The notes under the pieces: generated by a model
What the model saw: the letters and a program-made list of their open reading frames with translations, nothing else
Told to the model about the DNA's origin: nothing
Databases searched by the model: none
DNA from: Paracoccaceae bacterium
GTDB taxonomy: Bacteria; Pseudomonadota; Alphaproteobacteria; Rhodobacterales; Rhodobacteraceae
Assembly: GCA_007128865.1 (NCBI GenBank)
Contig: SKWP01000391.1
Location: 1-5,776, forward strand
Length of the DNA: 5,776 nt
Direction of reading: 5' to 3'
Shown: positions 5,616 through 5,776 of the stretch, piece by piece
How positions within the stretch are numbered: position 1 is the first letter of the stretch
Layout of the letters: every line of letters begins with the position of its first letter
Program-made: the position numbers and the translations under genes

Positions 5616-5776
5616 AGGCCGCCGCCCTGCCGGTTCGGCCGACCGCGGCGCTGGCCACCGGGCTGTGCGCGCTCGCCGTCGTGCTGACCGGCGCGGCGCC
5701 GGCGGCGGCAGACCGGCTGGTGATCGACTTTTCGGATGACGGCTCCTTCGCCGTCCGGACAATCCAGCTTCTGGCA
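5612..5776 (+). CDS. fliP: FliP, flagellar export gate membrane protein (partial, N-terminus only)
   Basis: Fifty-five codons run from an ATG at 5612 to the window edge without a stop. Residues 1-33 form a cleavable signal peptide: Lys2, Arg9, a hydrophobic core at about 13-28, and AAA before Asp34. FliP is unusual among flagellar export-gate proteins in having one. The mature part ends SFAVRTIQLLA at the edge, the conserved entry into the first FliP membrane helix. FliP forms the pentameric core of the export gate with FliQ and FliR, housed within the MS-ring made by FliF. The ATGA overlap with fliN supports coupling. Only about a fifth of a usual FliP of around 245 residues is visible, but the motif and context are specific. 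Confidence 0.93.
   Translation, partial: MKAAALPVRPTAALATGLCALAVVLTGAAPAAADRLVIDFSDDGSFAVRTIQLLA

Overview
The window is a compact flagellar gene cluster. Its very high G+C content, gene order and protein wording point to an alphaproteobacterium, most likely of the Rhodobacterales (Rhodobacteraceae/Paracoccaceae). The markers for this are the FliL C-terminus ending ITEFVLN, a short 92-residue FliN, a fliL gene divergent from fliF, a DUF6468-type gene, a MotE-like gene beside motA, and no fliG between fliF and fliH. The taxonomic call is inferred from recalled family features; no database search was made.

Layout. Two divergent operons leave a 124-base control region at 2978-3101. The leftward (minus) operon reads fliL (2495-2977), a DUF6468-like single-pass membrane protein (2100-2483), a MotE-like coiled-coil/MgtE_N protein (1513-2103), motA (561-1430), and a secreted protein of unknown function that runs off the left edge (1-561). 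The rightward (plus) operon reads fliF (3102-4730), fliH (4730-5344), fliN (5337-5615) and fliP, cut by the right edge (5612-5776). Four of the internal junctions overlap by 1 to 4 bases (TGATG or ATGA) and fliH/fliN overlaps by 8, which suggests translational coupling. Several junctions have near-perfect Shine-Dalgarno sequences placed inside the upstream gene.

How the genes work together. The rightward operon encodes the MS-ring (FliF), the export ATPase regulator (FliH), part of the C-ring (FliN) and an export-gate membrane protein (FliP). The leftward operon encodes the proton-channel stator subunit MotA, the stator-associated FliL, and three accessory envelope proteins that probably act on the stator or its assembly. 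MotB and FliG are not in the window and must be encoded elsewhere.

Regulation. The shared intergenic region holds a near-consensus CtrA-type box (TTAA-N7-TTAG read on the minus strand). It overlaps the expected -35 position of a plausible fliL promoter with a GCTATAGA -10 element. A perfect 9-base inverted repeat flanks the box almost symmetrically. I see no mobile element, CRISPR array, tRNA or rRNA. No wholly new system is evident; the most interesting items are the operator architecture and the poorly characterised accessory proteins downstream of fliL.
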